Source: Rhodanobacteraceae bacterium
GTDB taxonomy: Bacteria > Pseudomonadota > Gammaproteobacteria > Xanthomonadales > SZUA-5
Direction of reading: 5' to 3'
Assembly (NCBI GenBank): GCA_024234055.1
Contig: JACKOW010000002.1
Coordinates: 732,476-796,475, forward strand
DNA: 64,000 nt
Position numbers and translations under genes: made by a program. Below, in pieces: positions 1 to 8,610 of the stretch. A model generated the notes under the pieces. The model saw only the letters and a list, made by a program, of their open reading frames with translations. It did not search any database and was not told the origin of the DNA. Each line of letters opens with the position of its first letter. Position 1 is the first letter of the stretch.

Positions 1-57
1 AACGGCTTCGAAGACTAGCCGACTTTGCCATCAGTCAATTCAGTGAGGAGAATTCAG

Positions 58-1338
58 ATGACACGCAATAGTGGACTGGCAGCCAGTTTGGCAGCGATGA
101 GTTGGGCGCTGTTGTTGGGTTTGTCGAACCCCGCGCTCGCGCTCAGCAACAGTTTCAGCTACCAGGGCAGCCTGATGGATTCTGGACAAGCGGCCAACGG
201 CAGCTACGATCTGCAGTTCGAACTGCAGACTCAAGCTGGGGTAGCCGTGGGCAGCCCGGTGCTGCTTGAGGATGTGGCCGTCATCCAGGGCGTATTCACG
301 GTCGATCTGGACTTCGGTGCGGCCGTGACCAGCGGCGATTTCCAGCTGCAGATCGGCATCCGCCCGGGCAGTTCGACCGGCGGCTACACTCTGCTGTCCC
401 CCGCGACCCGAATCACGCCCACGCCGCAGGCGCAAATTGCCGGGATGGCGGTGGAAGCGGTGAGCGTGTCGCCCAACAGCATCGGCTCGACCAGCATTGC
501 CGACGGCAGTGTCGGGGCGGTGGACGTGGATGGCAACCAGGTACAGCGTCGCGTGGTCAATAGCTGCGCCGCAGATCAGGCCATCCGAACGATCAACGCC
601 GACGGCAGCGTCAGTTGCATCATCGGGCCGGTGGGTCCTGCAGGTCCGCAGGGACCGGCTGGACCTGAGGGCCCGCAAGGTCCCACCGGTTTGACCGGAG
701 CCATCGGCGCTACCGGTCCGGCCGGACCGCAGGGGCTGACGGGTGCGACCGGACCGGCAGGCCCTCAGGGCCCGCAAGGGCCGCAGGGGGCTACCGGTTC
801 GCAGGGACCTCAGGGGGTGCAGGGCGCGACCGGACCTCAGGGACCGGCCGGGCCCGGCTTCGGTGCCTTGGCAATACGCGGTAGCGACAGCACGAACTTC
901 GCAACCACCGGCGGGGCAACGGCCGAATTCCTGGATATCAATGACACCAGCCCGGATCTTTCGGCCGACAACAGCTCGGGCTTTACCGTCATCAATGTGC
1001 AGACCAGCGGAGTCTACGAAATCAGCTACTCGATCAACTACTTTGTAGATGCCAACCCGGACATCGTCCTGTTGGCAACCTTTTTCACCCGCAGTGGCGG
1101 GGGCGGCGCTGCCTGCAGCATCACCGCGCTTCAATCAGCTACGGCGGGCTTTGCGCTGGCATATGAAAGCATGATTCTGGATTCCCAGCTCTACTACAGC
1201 GTCAGTGGTAGAGAAATCCTGTACATGAATGCAGGCACCTGCCTTGCATTGAAGGCCTTTGAGTCGTCCGCCGCTCCGGCGTCCGGCAACTCGGCAAGCA
1301 TGGACGTTTCCTATATCAACGTCATACGACTGCAGTGA
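58..1338 (+). CDS. Secreted collagen-like protein with C-terminal globular domain
   Basis: The ATG was chosen because GAGGAG lies 7 bases upstream; an in-frame TTG further upstream lacks such a site. Residues 1-29 form a signal peptide ending in an Ala-Leu-Ala site. A beta-rich segment of about 110 residues follows. Residues 190-267 form an uninterrupted Gly-X-Y tract of about 26 triplets rich in GPQGPA and GATGPA units. The last 155 residues are rich in aromatic and small residues and resemble the C1q/TNF-like heads that trimerise bacterial collagens; that resemblance is by pattern only. Bacterial collagen-like proteins usually make rod-shaped surface or secreted trimers. No anchor or sorting tail is visible, so it may be released or held at the surface non-covalently. 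It stands alone, convergent with the next large gene. Export and collagen tract are clear; biological role is unknown. Confidence 0.85.
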   Translation: MTRNSGLAASLAAMSWALLLGLSNPALALSNSFSYQGSLMDSGQAANGSYDLQFELQTQAGVAVGSPVLLEDVAVIQGVFTVDLDFGAAVTSGDFQLQIGIRPGSSTGGYTLLSPATRITPTPQAQIAGMAVEAVSVSPNSIGSTSIADGSVGAVDVDGNQVQRRVVNSCAADQAIRTINADGSVSCIIGPVGPAGPQGPAGPEGPQGPTGLTGAIGATGPAGPQGLTGATGPAGPQGPQGPQGATGSQGPQGVQGATGPQGPAGPGFGALAIRGSDSTNFATTGGATAEFLDINDTSPDLSADNSSGFTVINVQTSGVYEISYSINYFVDANPDIVLLATFFTRSGGGGAACSITALQSATAGFALAYESMILDSQLYYSVSGREILYMNAGTCLALKAFESSAAPASGNSASMDVSYINVIRLQ

Positions 1339-1461
1339 GCCCGTGGTAGCAGCCGCCTCGCAACCAAGCCAGCGATCCTCTGAACGGGTTTCGCGGGCAG
1401 CAGTTGCGGCACTGGTGCACGTATTTCCAGCCGCGTGAGCAGCCGTGTGACATCGACATGC

Positions 1462-1541
1462 CTTGAGGAGCGCCCTTGCGGCGCGACCGCTCGCTGCGCA
1501 CCGCAACAGCGATCGCGCCGCAAGGGCGCTCCTACCAGGGA
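1462..1541. repeat. Long hairpin repeat (AGGAGCGCCCTTGCGGC family)
   Basis: Two arms of about 24 bases pair almost perfectly (AGGAGCGCCCTTGCGGCGCG against its reverse complement) around a loop of about 30 bases. Single arms of the same family recur near 44841, 54503, 61499, 5670, 57125 and 61456, often beside a related GTCGCGACGCGAGGTCGCTC arm. The structure could terminate transcription of the collagen-like gene but has no T-run. Confidence 0.8.
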
Positions 1542-1550
1542 ACCCGCAGG

Positions 1551-1802
1551 CTAGCCCCCATTTCTCACACCTGCGCGAGCAGATGCCGTGATCCCGTTGT
1601 GGCGCAAGGCGAATCGGTGGCCACACAGCAATGGGAGAGTGTACGGCTGCATCTGCCCGCTTTGCGGACCTCGCGCGTTCTTTGCGACTATCGCTGCGTT
1701 GCTCCTCCTCGCAATGGAATCACCATTCCTCGTCGTCGCGCCTTGCGCTAGTCGCAAAGCCCTGCGCGATCTTCCGCAACAGGTGTGAGAAATGCGGGCT
1801 AG
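1551..1802. mobile_element. MITE-like inverted-repeat element, copy 1
   Basis: The element is 252 bp long with 23-bp terminal inverted repeats (one mismatch) starting CTAGCCC and containing CATTTCTCACACCTG. A second copy lies at 40214-40465. From 1645 to the right end the copies differ at only about three positions, and the left 35 bases also match. The roughly 60 bases between the inner inverted octamers GCAGATGC and GCATCTGC are unrelated between copies. The right part carries a second inner hairpin, CTTTGCGACTA against TAGTCGCAAAG. No coding sequence is plausible. The CTAG at the right end contains the stop codon of the large gene to the right. It is probably non-autonomous. Confidence 0.75.
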
Positions 1803-4800
1803 TGGCTCCCCGCCACCCCACAGCCACCAATGCGTTCGAGATTCAACACGCCGTTCAGTCCGACGTGATCCGCGGCTTCGGCACTGACATCGAACTGGTA
1901 TTGCACTCGCAGTCGATCGCAGCCCTGAAACTGGAACTGTGCGACGCCGATCTGAAACAGATTGCTGGTCGCGACACGATCGAGTTCACCACCGACAACA
2001 CGAAACACGGGCACCTGGACCACTCCCTGCTGCGCCGTGGCCAGATCGCCCTGCATGATCAGCCAGTCTTGAGCCGCAGCATCGTCTCCCGGCGTCTGCG
2101 GGTCGTAGGTGAACCAGGCCGCAAACAGCAGTCCGGATTGCTGGGCTGAAGCGGGCAGCACCTCGATCTTCATGCCTTGCCCCGAGCTGATCGGATCAAA
2201 CCAGGTGCCTGACTGTCGCAGACTGAAGCCCTGCGAATCCGGTGCGATCAGTTGCGGCGATTGAATGCTGCCGTCGGCAAGATTGCAGGGGCGCACGCGT
2301 GATCCGATCCGCTGCCACGGCATGCTGCCCATGCGAGCCGATTCGAAGGGTGGATAGAACTGATACGACAGCGTGGCGTGATCACAATCGTGAAAACTCA
2401 GCTCGGCCGTACCCACGACAATGCTGGTGGTTTCGGGCCCACCCGCGAAGCTGCCGCCGGCGTTGCGCAGGATGTCCAGCGCCACCCGCTTGGCACCGGG
2501 CGCGGGCAGGCCAAAGAGCGAGTACCAGCGCACCGCTGACTGATCTTGGTAGCGCTGCTGGTCGGCGAACGTGAACCACGGCGCAAACACTGTCTGCGAG
2601 TCAGGCAGGAAGTCCAGCAGAAAGCCTTGCCCGGAGGTGATCGGGTTGTACCAAACGCCGGTGATGCCGCTCTGGTCTACGCTGACGTCGCGGTTGCCGG
2701 CCAGGTCTACCGAGTGAGCGATCAGTGTTCTGCCACCCTGGCTGGCGAGGCTATTGCTCAGAATCCGATAGCGCTGCTGCACGGGTTTCAACGAACGCGC
2801 ACGGGCAAAACAGTTCTGACCGCCGCCGCAAGGGTAGGCGCGGGTTTCCAGCAAGGCGCCATCGGTACTGTCGTACAGGGACAACTGCAAGGCGCCGCCA
2901 TTTTTTCCGACCACCAAGGCCGCATTTCGCGAGGCTACGGAGGCCAGATCGACCACCGATCCGGACACTGTGGGGATGTCCCGGCTCCACGCTATGCTCG
3001 AACCGTCGCGGGGCAAGGCGATCAACCGCGTCCCTGAGGCCACGCCGCCGGCTGCTTGCCCCTCTACACCTTCAATCAACAAGTGCAGATGGTCCGGTCC
3101 CGCAGATTTGCGCAATGCAAGCTGCGGCGGGAATACATCGTTGGCCAGAAGGCCATCAACGACCTCGGTGGCATCCGCAATATTCACAACCTGAATTCGA
3201 AGGCCAGAAAGCCAGCTTTGACTGCCCGCCACTTGCTGTACCGCGAACAGGCGCTCGCCTTTTGGCCAGAATTCGTAGGGTGACTTCTGCAGGTTCAGCA
3301 CCCGTGCGCTTTCGTCATCGTCAGCAAACACGGCAACGGTGGTGCCCGGCAAACCACTCGCGTCGCCCACCAAAGCCATGGACTGCCCGTCGAAGGGGTC
3401 TACGCGCAACCGCGGCCCCGTCGGGTAGATCAAGTATTCAGAAACAACGAAAGGCGGAAGCTCCAGCACGCCGACTTCGGAACCATCCGCCAAGTTGCGT
3501 CGACGCACTAACAGCTGCCCGTCGACGCCGACATCGACATAGGCCAGAACGCCACTGGCAAACACACCCCAGGCACGGGGAAGTCCTTCGACGAAATGGT
3601 GTTCGAAACGCAGTTCGCCAGTGGCTCGATCCAGACAACGCAACACGGTTTCATGGGAATAGGCGCGCTCGTCGTCCACACAGACGTATGACCCACCGAT
3701 CTGGACGGCACGGTCCGACCAAGACAGTTCCACCCAGGGATCGGCGGCCCACCGTTGCTGCCAGAGCAATTGTCCTTCGGCGCCAATCTTGGCTATGACG
3801 AGTTCGTCCGGCCTGCCCAAGCCGATGATCCGGTCATCTCCATCCTGGTACTCACCGAGGACACTGGGTTGAGCGGAATCGGCAGGCGCCACCGGCAATT
3901 GCTGCACCTGCCCCGAATCCAGTACGCGCCAGGCGCGATCCTCTGCACGAACCAGAAATGCCGGCGCGGACGTCATCACTTCCTGCGGATTGAGGATGTC
4001 CGGCAATAGCTGGTCGTCCAGAAGTTGCGCAGTCGGCGACAGCAGTAGCAATCGCAATCGCTGAGCCGTCTCCAACGAGATGGACGCAACCAGACGCACC
4101 TGTCCGTCGTCGCCAAAGCGCACGCTGCAAGACTCGAGTCTCTCGCCACAATTCAGGCCCTCGGGCAGATCAAGACTCCCCCTTCTCGACCCTGCGGCGT
4201 CGACCAACGTCAACCGCTGCCGCTGGTTGCTGAACTGCGTGAGCAAGGCCACGACGCCCGCCGGGCTGACGTACATCGCGTGGGTGTTTCCGAGCAACAG
4301 CGCGTCATCGATCATGGTCCACAGCGGTATTCCGGCCGCATCCAGCGCCTGCAAGTGGCTACCGCTGCCGAAGTTGTCGGTGAAGGCCAGCACGCCGCCC
4401 GCGGGGCGCCGCTCCAGCAGCGAAACTCTCCCAAACGGCCAGTCATCGGGTGCCTGCCAACGCCAGACCTCGCCGCCGCCGTCATCGATCTGGAGCACCG
4501 CAGGCCTGCCCTGCACCTGACCGCCAATCCAGACCGCTTCACTGCCAGGTACGGCGACAGCCCGGGAACGCGCAGAGAACTCGCCTACTGCCGGCCCGAA
4601 GCGACCCAGATCACGCCCCATACGATCATGCCGATGCAAACCCACGTCCGGGAGGTCGTCTTGGCAACTGAGCCACCATGCGCCCGAGGGCGTCTTGACC
4701 GCATTGCGGCAATACACCAGATCGCGACTGAACTCGCTTTGCCAAAGCGGCTGCGCATCAGCGCCGAAGCTCAGCAACACATCAACTCCGGACAATGCGG

Positions 4801-5149
4801 CGACCGTGCCGTCGGCCTGCTCGAATAGCCGATCGAATGACGAGTCGCCGCTGGTCCATTCGCGCACCTCTGACTCAAAGCTGCGACCTGCCAGACTGCC
4901 ATCAGCCCGGTAGCGATCCAGGCTATGGACCACCGATCCGTGCTCCGCGACCAGCCAATAGCCGCCGTCGGCCGCGCCGATCAGCTGCCGCACCTTTGGC
5001 GCAGCAGTCGTCGCATTGACCGTGACCGGCACCGAGGAATCCCACGCCAATAACGGCTGGCACGAAAGCACCCACGTCAGCAACAACCCGCAGGCGCGCC
5101 AAGGAATCGACCTCGAATCAGCCGCTTTTGGCGGCAAGACAAATGACAT
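1799..5149 (-). CDS. Large secreted protein with two C-terminal duplicated domains
   Basis: I do not recognise a named family. The protein has about 1116 residues. The ATG start was preferred over a GTG 39 bases upstream; it gives an N-terminus with a hydrophobic stretch (ACGLLLTWVLSC) that looks like a signal peptide. Residues about 40-830 are rich in Trp-Gly-Asp beta motifs such as GGYWLVAEHG and QPLWQSEF, suggesting propeller-like repeats; this is inferred from pattern. The C-terminus holds two related domains of about 140 residues, each opening with a G-W-x-P-x-x-SGQG motif and a following WFT(F/Y) motif, and each ending with a Cys pair. The stop codon lies in the CTAG end of the adjacent inverted-repeat element, so the 3' end of the gene abuts that insertion. 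Confidence 0.7.
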   Translation of the reverse strand: MSFVLPPKAADSRSIPWRACGLLLTWVLSCQPLLAWDSSVPVTVNATTAAPKVRQLIGAADGGYWLVAEHGSVVHSLDRYRADGSLAGRSFESEVREWTSGDSSFDRLFEQADGTVAALSGVDVLLSFGADAQPLWQSEFSRDLVYCRNAVKTPSGAWWLSCQDDLPDVGLHRHDRMGRDLGRFGPAVGEFSARSRAVAVPGSEAVWIGGQVQGRPAVLQIDDGGGEVWRWQAPDDWPFGRVSLLERRPAGGVLAFTDNFGSGSHLQALDAAGIPLWTMIDDALLLGNTHAMYVSPAGVVALLTQFSNQRQRLTLVDAAGSRRGSLDLPEGLNCGERLESCSVRFGDDGQVRLVASISLETAQRLRLLLLSPTAQLLDDQLLPDILNPQEVMTSAPAFLVRAEDRAWRVLDSGQVQQLPVAPADSAQPSVLGEYQDGDDRIIGLGRPDELVIAKIGAEGQLLWQQRWAADPWVELSWSDRAVQIGGSYVCVDDERAYSHETVLRCLDRATGELRFEHHFVEGLPRAWGVFASGVLAYVDVGVDGQLLVRRRNLADGSEVGVLELPPFVVSEYLIYPTGPRLRVDPFDGQSMALVGDASGLPGTTVAVFADDDESARVLNLQKSPYEFWPKGERLFAVQQVAGSQSWLSGLRIQVVNIADATEVVDGLLANDVFPPQLALRKSAGPDHLHLLIEGVEGQAAGGVASGTRLIALPRDGSSIAWSRDIPTVSGSVVDLASVASRNAALVVGKNGGALQLSLYDSTDGALLETRAYPCGGGQNCFARARSLKPVQQRYRILSNSLASQGGRTLIAHSVDLAGNRDVSVDQSGITGVWYNPITSGQGFLLDFLPDSQTVFAPWFTFADQQRYQDQSAVRWYSLFGLPAPGAKRVALDILRNAGGSFAGGPETTSIVVGTAELSFHDCDHATLSYQFYPPFESARMGSMPWQRIGSRVRPCNLADGSIQSPQLIAPDSQGFSLRQSGTWFDPISSGQGMKIEVLPASAQQSGLLFAAWFTYDPQTPGDDAAAQDWLIMQGDLATAQQGVVQVPVFRVVGGELDRVATSNLFQIGVAQFQFQGCDRLRVQYQFDVSAEAADHVGLNGVLNLERIGGCGVAGSH

Positions 5150-5337
5150 GCGACACACGACTGGACCTCGGGGTCGCGATCTGATCACACAAAATGACGA
5201 TTGTTCAACTCATCCGCGGCGTTCGCCACCAAGCCGTCCCTTGGTCATAGCTTGATGGGCGAGCGGAGCCACGACTTCGAGGTCCGTCCGACCGACGCTC
5301 CCAGCCTCCCCATGAACCCATGTGACAAGTTATTGAT

Positions 5338-5412
5338 GCGTCGTTGCGAGAAGCGTGGCGACGAAGCAATCCAGTGTTTTGCGGCACGTCCCTGGATTGC
5401 TTCGCTTCGCTC
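5338..5412. repeat. Palindromic repeat (CATTGCGAGGAGCGCAGCGA family), degenerate copy
   Basis: This copy reads GTTGCGAGAAGCGTGGCGACGA, then CAATCCAG, a short loop, then CTGGATTGCTTCGCTTCGCTC. The two CAATCCAG/CTGGATTG arms pair. Better preserved copies are at 18029-18124, 44998-45081 and 52081-52179. The rest of the 5150-5409 stretch shows no gene. Confidence 0.75.
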
Positions 5413-5759
5413 TCCATGAACCCATATCGCAAGTTGTTGATTTGACGAATTTGGCGCAAATCCGCCTGTCGTAGCTCGAAGTGCGCGCAGCGCTCTGCGG
5501 GCGGTGACGCGAAAGCGCTCCGCTGAGCCGCTGCGCGGCACAACGGGCTACGCACGACCGTTTTCCGGGCAGATCGAAGATGTTCACGCTCTTCTTCGTG
5601 TTCTCTCTGCTTTTCCTTCGTGTTCTCTGCGTCCGGCTTCTTGCCGCGACCTGCCTCAGGACGGGGTCGTCGCGGTGCCGGTCGCGACGCGAGGTCGCTC
5701 CTACGGGCGAACTTGCGGTTCATCGCCCGTGGGCAGTTTCGGGCCGAAACAGGTGGCTG
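5410..5759. repeat. 350-bp interspersed repeat, copy 1
   Basis: The block matches 56857-57206 along its whole length with scattered substitutions (above about 90 percent identity by eye). It is composite. It begins with CTCTCCATGA and then a GTAG-to-CTAC palindrome with arms such as GTAGCTCGAAGTGCGC and ACGGGCTACG. A pyrimidine-rich tract follows (TTCGTGTTCTCTCTGC and variants), then a GTCGCGACGCGAGGTCGCTC arm, and finally the short GGGCCGAAACAGGTGGCT module. No convincing coding sequence is inside. The remaining 5760-5866 stretch holds nothing recognisable. Confidence 0.85.
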
Positions 5760-5866
5760 CGGCGCCGCTCTTGCCCTCTCGCAGAGCCAGAGCGGCCGCG
5801 CAGGCGCGCGTCCCTCCTCAAAGCCGCTCCATGCTTGCCAGCGATCGGCGATGTCACACCCTCAAC

Positions 5867-7348
5867 CTACTCCTCGTCACCCGCATCAGCCACCAGATCC
5901 GCCGGCAACGCCTTCTGGTGCCGCGCACCCAGTTCGCGCAGCTGTTCGGTCTGGCGCACCAGATTGCCCTTGCCGGTGCTGAGTTTGGCGTAAGCCTGGT
6001 CGAGTTCGCTCTGAGCACGGCTCAAGGCCAGACGCACGCTGTCGAGATCGGCGACGAATCCGACGAACTTGTCGTAGAGCTTGCCGGCGCGCTGGGCGAT
6101 GTCCTGAGCGTTGCGGTTGCGCTGTTCCTGCTTCCACAGATGACTGGCGGCGCGCAGCGTGGCCAACAGGGTCGAGGGCGAGACGATGGCGATGTTGCGG
6201 TTAAGCGCATACTCGTAGAGCCCCGGATCGGCACGCACGGCCTCGATCAGTGCCGATTCCACCGGCACGAACAGCAGCACGAAATCGAGCGCGCGGCCGT
6301 CCAGCAGTGCGGCGTAGTCGCGGCGGCTGAGGCCATCGACATGCCGGCGCAGCGATCCCAGGTGTTCACTGAGTGCGGCAGCGCGGTCGAGCTCGGTTTC
6401 GGCATTGACGCAGCGTTCGTAGGCGGTGAGCGAGACTTTGGCGTCGATGATCAGATCGCGTTCCTGCGGCAGATGCACGATCACATCCGGGCGCGGCCGG
6501 CTGCCGTCTTCATCGCGGAGCACGACTTGCGTCGTGTATTCGCGGCCCTCGACCAGGCCCGAGGCCTCCAGGATGCGTGAGAGGATCAGCTCGCCCCAGG
6601 CCCCCTGCACGCGGGTATCGCCGCGCAGTGCCCGGGTCAGGTTCAGGGCCTCGCCACTGAGCTGCTGGTTCAGGGTCTTCAGCGCGTCGATCTCGCGCGC
6701 CAGCAAGCTACGCTCTCGAGCTTCCTGCACATAGGCCTGCTGGACGGCGTCCTGAAAAGTCTTCAACTGCTCGCGCACCGGATTCAGCAGGCTGCCGATC
6801 TGGGCGCTGTTGTCGGCCACCAGCGCCTGACTGCGCTCATGCAGCACTTCGCCGGCCAGCACCTTGAAACTGTCGCTGAATTCCTGGCGTACGCGCCCAA
6901 GGAAGTCGAGCTTCTCTGCCGCGGCGCGCAGCTCATCGGACAACCGGGTTTCCAGCGTGCTGATCTGCGCCAAGGCCTTGCTGTGGCGCTCGCGCAGCTC
7001 GTCGAGCTCGCGTTCGCGCCGCGTCAGGGTCTGATCAGTGAGTTCCAGCCGCGCCAGACGCCCGCGCAGTTCGCCATGTTCGCGCATGGTCAGCTGCAAC
7101 TGCTGTTCGTAGCGGGTACTGCGCTGACGTTCGCGCAGCAGCTCCTGTTCGCGGGAGTCGAGTTGCTGGCGCAGCTCGGCGTTGTGATCCGTCAGCGCGT
7201 CAATTTCACTTTGCCGCGACTCATGAGCTTCATGCTGGCGTTTGCGCAGGAGCCGAGCACCCGCAAGCAGCGCCAGCAGACCGAGCGCCAGACAGCCGGA
7301 CAAAAAGCCGATCAGCGCAGCCAAGTGCGCCGGAAGCGTGTCAAACAT
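5867..7348 (-). CDS. rmuC: RmuC-family DNA recombination-limiting protein
   Basis: The product has 493 residues, a usual length for RmuC. A membrane segment spans residues about 9-32, followed by a long charged coiled coil from about 38 to 230. The conserved RmuC nuclease-like core follows, with GAWGE near 249-253, PDVIVHLP at 287-294 and IIDAKVSL at 300-307; this Asp and Asp-x-Lys arrangement is that of a PD-(D/E)XK fold. In E. coli, RmuC limits inversions at short inverted repeats; a cytoplasmic, membrane-tethered role in DNA metabolism is assumed here. It is transcribed alone, with a 100-base gap to the HiPIP gene on the same strand. Given how many inverted repeats this window carries, its presence is fitting, but that link is inference. 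Confidence 0.92.
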   Translation of the reverse strand: MFDTLPAHLAALIGFLSGCLALGLLALLAGARLLRKRQHEAHESRQSEIDALTDHNAELRQQLDSREQELLRERQRSTRYEQQLQLTMREHGELRGRLARLELTDQTLTRRERELDELRERHSKALAQISTLETRLSDELRAAAEKLDFLGRVRQEFSDSFKVLAGEVLHERSQALVADNSAQIGSLLNPVREQLKTFQDAVQQAYVQEARERSLLAREIDALKTLNQQLSGEALNLTRALRGDTRVQGAWGELILSRILEASGLVEGREYTTQVVLRDEDGSRPRPDVIVHLPQERDLIIDAKVSLTAYERCVNAETELDRAAALSEHLGSLRRHVDGLSRRDYAALLDGRALDFVLLFVPVESALIEAVRADPGLYEYALNRNIAIVSPSTLLATLRAASHLWKQEQRNRNAQDIAQRAGKLYDKFVGFVADLDSVRLALSRAQSELDQAYAKLSTGKGNLVRQTEQLRELGARHQKALPADLVADAGDEE

Positions 7349-7448
7349 GATGACGCCGACGACCAGGAAGGCGGCAGTCTAAGTCATCGGGAACCGGGGA
7401 GCAGACTGCATGCCCAAACGGGCACGCAGTCTCAGGACTATCGTGGGC

Positions 7449-7796
7449 TCAGGCCTTCTTCGGCACGTAGGCGGCACACCAGCCGTTGGGGTGCACGCCC
7501 TTGCCAGGGAAGATCGCGCACGGACGCAGCGCATCGCCGTCCTTGCCCTGGACCAGATTGCAGTTGGCGCAGGCCTGCTCCGGCTTGTGATTCGGATACT
7601 TGGCCGCATCCACCTTGGTGGTGTCGGCCTTGTAGCCCAGTGCTGCTGCGGTCGGCTCGGTCTCTCCGAGTTCCGGCAATGCGCCCTGGGCAAAGCTCTG
7701 GCTGGTCAACGCGACGCCGGCGGCAACACCCACACCTGCGGCTGCGACCTGGCCGAAGAAGCGGCGACGAGTGGCATTGAAATCCTGTTGCGACAT
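7449..7796 (-). CDS. High-potential iron-sulfur protein (HiPIP)
   Basis: The precursor has 115 residues. A Tat signal (RRRFF at 10-14, then a hydrophobic stretch and an SFAQ site) exports it folded to the periplasm. The mature part has the four cysteines that bind the 4Fe-4S cluster, C76, C79, C93 and C107, in the family pattern CxNCN, PC..FPGK and NGWC..Y. HiPIPs carry single electrons at high potential between bc1 complexes and reaction centres or terminal oxidases; the partner here is unknown. The gene is divergent from mtnB across about 180 bases and probably has its own promoter there. Confidence 0.93.
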   Translation of the reverse strand: MSQQDFNATRRRFFGQVAAAGVGVAAGVALTSQSFAQGALPELGETEPTAAALGYKADTTKVDAAKYPNHKPEQACANCNLVQGKDGDALRPCAIFPGKGVHPNGWCAAYVPKKA

Positions 7797-7962
7797 GGCA
7801 AAGTCCTTCTACAGTGGAAACAGATACGGTGATCGATGCTGGACCATAATTGTCCACGTTCAGCCTGAACGCCAGCATGACCTAACTCAAGTGACGTAGA
7901 TGTCGGCACGGTCGGTTATATTTCGCAGGAGATCGCGGAAGAATCGCGAATCATTCTCGTTT

Positions 7963-7967
7963 AGGAG
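7963..7967 (+). promoter_or_regulatory. Ribosome binding site of mtnB
   Basis: AGGAG lies 10 bases before the mtnB ATG. The 180-base divergent region between the HiPIP gene and mtnB should hold both promoters, but I see no clear -35/-10 pair or riboswitch in it. Confidence 0.6.
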
Positions 7968-7977
7968 TTCCTGATAC

Positions 7978-8610
7978 ATGTCCGATTTTTCCCCCGCCCA
8001 ATTTGCCGAATGCGCTGGGCAGATCGTGGAGGCCGGCCGGGATTTCGCCCAGCGCGGCTGGACGCCAGCCACCAGCAGCAACTTCTCGATGCGCCTCTGT
8101 GCCGATCGACTTGCAGTGACCGTTTCCGGGCGTGACAAGGGCAAGCTGTCGCCTGCTGATATCATGGTCTGCGATCTGGCCGGCAAGGCGGTCAATACCG
8201 ATGCTCGTCCGTCAGCCGAGACCCTGCTGCATTGCCAGATCTACCGGCGCTACCCCGAGGCCGGCGCGGTGCTGCACACGCACTCGCTGGCACAGACCCT
8301 GGCCAGCCGCTTGTGGGCGCAGGCCGGCCAGCTGGAACTGGCGGGCTATGAACTGCTCAAGGCTTTTGCCGGTTACACCACGCACGACGCGCGCATGCAG
8401 GTACCGGTGTTTCCCAACAGTCAGGACATGCAGGAACTGGCTGAACTGATCGATCGCTACCTGCAGCAAACGCCCATCACCCACGGCTACCTGATCGACG
8501 GCCACGGTATCTATACCTGGGGGGAGGATATGCTGAGTGCTCGAAGACATCTGGACGCCTTCGAGTTCTTGCTGAATTGCGAACTGGAACTGAGGAAGAT
8601 GCAACGATGA
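7978..8610 (+). CDS. mtnB: Methylthioribulose-1-phosphate dehydratase
   Basis: The product has 210 residues and belongs to the class II aldolase family. It dehydrates 5-methylthioribulose-1-phosphate to the diketone in the methionine salvage pathway. Visible family marks are GWTPATSSNFS near 28-37, the SGRDKGKL loop at 50-57, PSAET at 79-83, the zinc-binding HTH at 100-102 and LIDGHGIYTWG near the C-terminus, which supplies the third zinc His. It is the first gene of a run with mtnD, mtnC and a peptidase gene; its TGA overlaps the mtnD ATG (ATGA). The cytoplasmic pathway recycles methylthioadenosine from polyamine synthesis. mtnP/mtnA and the last transaminase step are not in the window. Confidence 0.95.
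   Translation: MSDFSPAQFAECAGQIVEAGRDFAQRGWTPATSSNFSMRLCADRLAVTVSGRDKGKLSPADIMVCDLAGKAVNTDARPSAETLLHCQIYRRYPEAGAVLHTHSLAQTLASRLWAQAGQLELAGYELLKAFAGYTTHDARMQVPVFPNSQDMQELAELIDRYLQQTPITHGYLIDGHGIYTWGEDMLSARRHLDAFEFLLNCELELRKMQR

Noticed and set aside
40..1134. Minus-strand frame opposite the collagen tract
   Set aside because: It is the reverse complement of the Gly-X-Y codons and has no start signal or family motif.
7945..7962. Possible Fur box before mtnB (GCGAATCATTCTCG)
   Set aside because: Only one half resembles the consensus and the other half does not pair, so the match is too weak to report.
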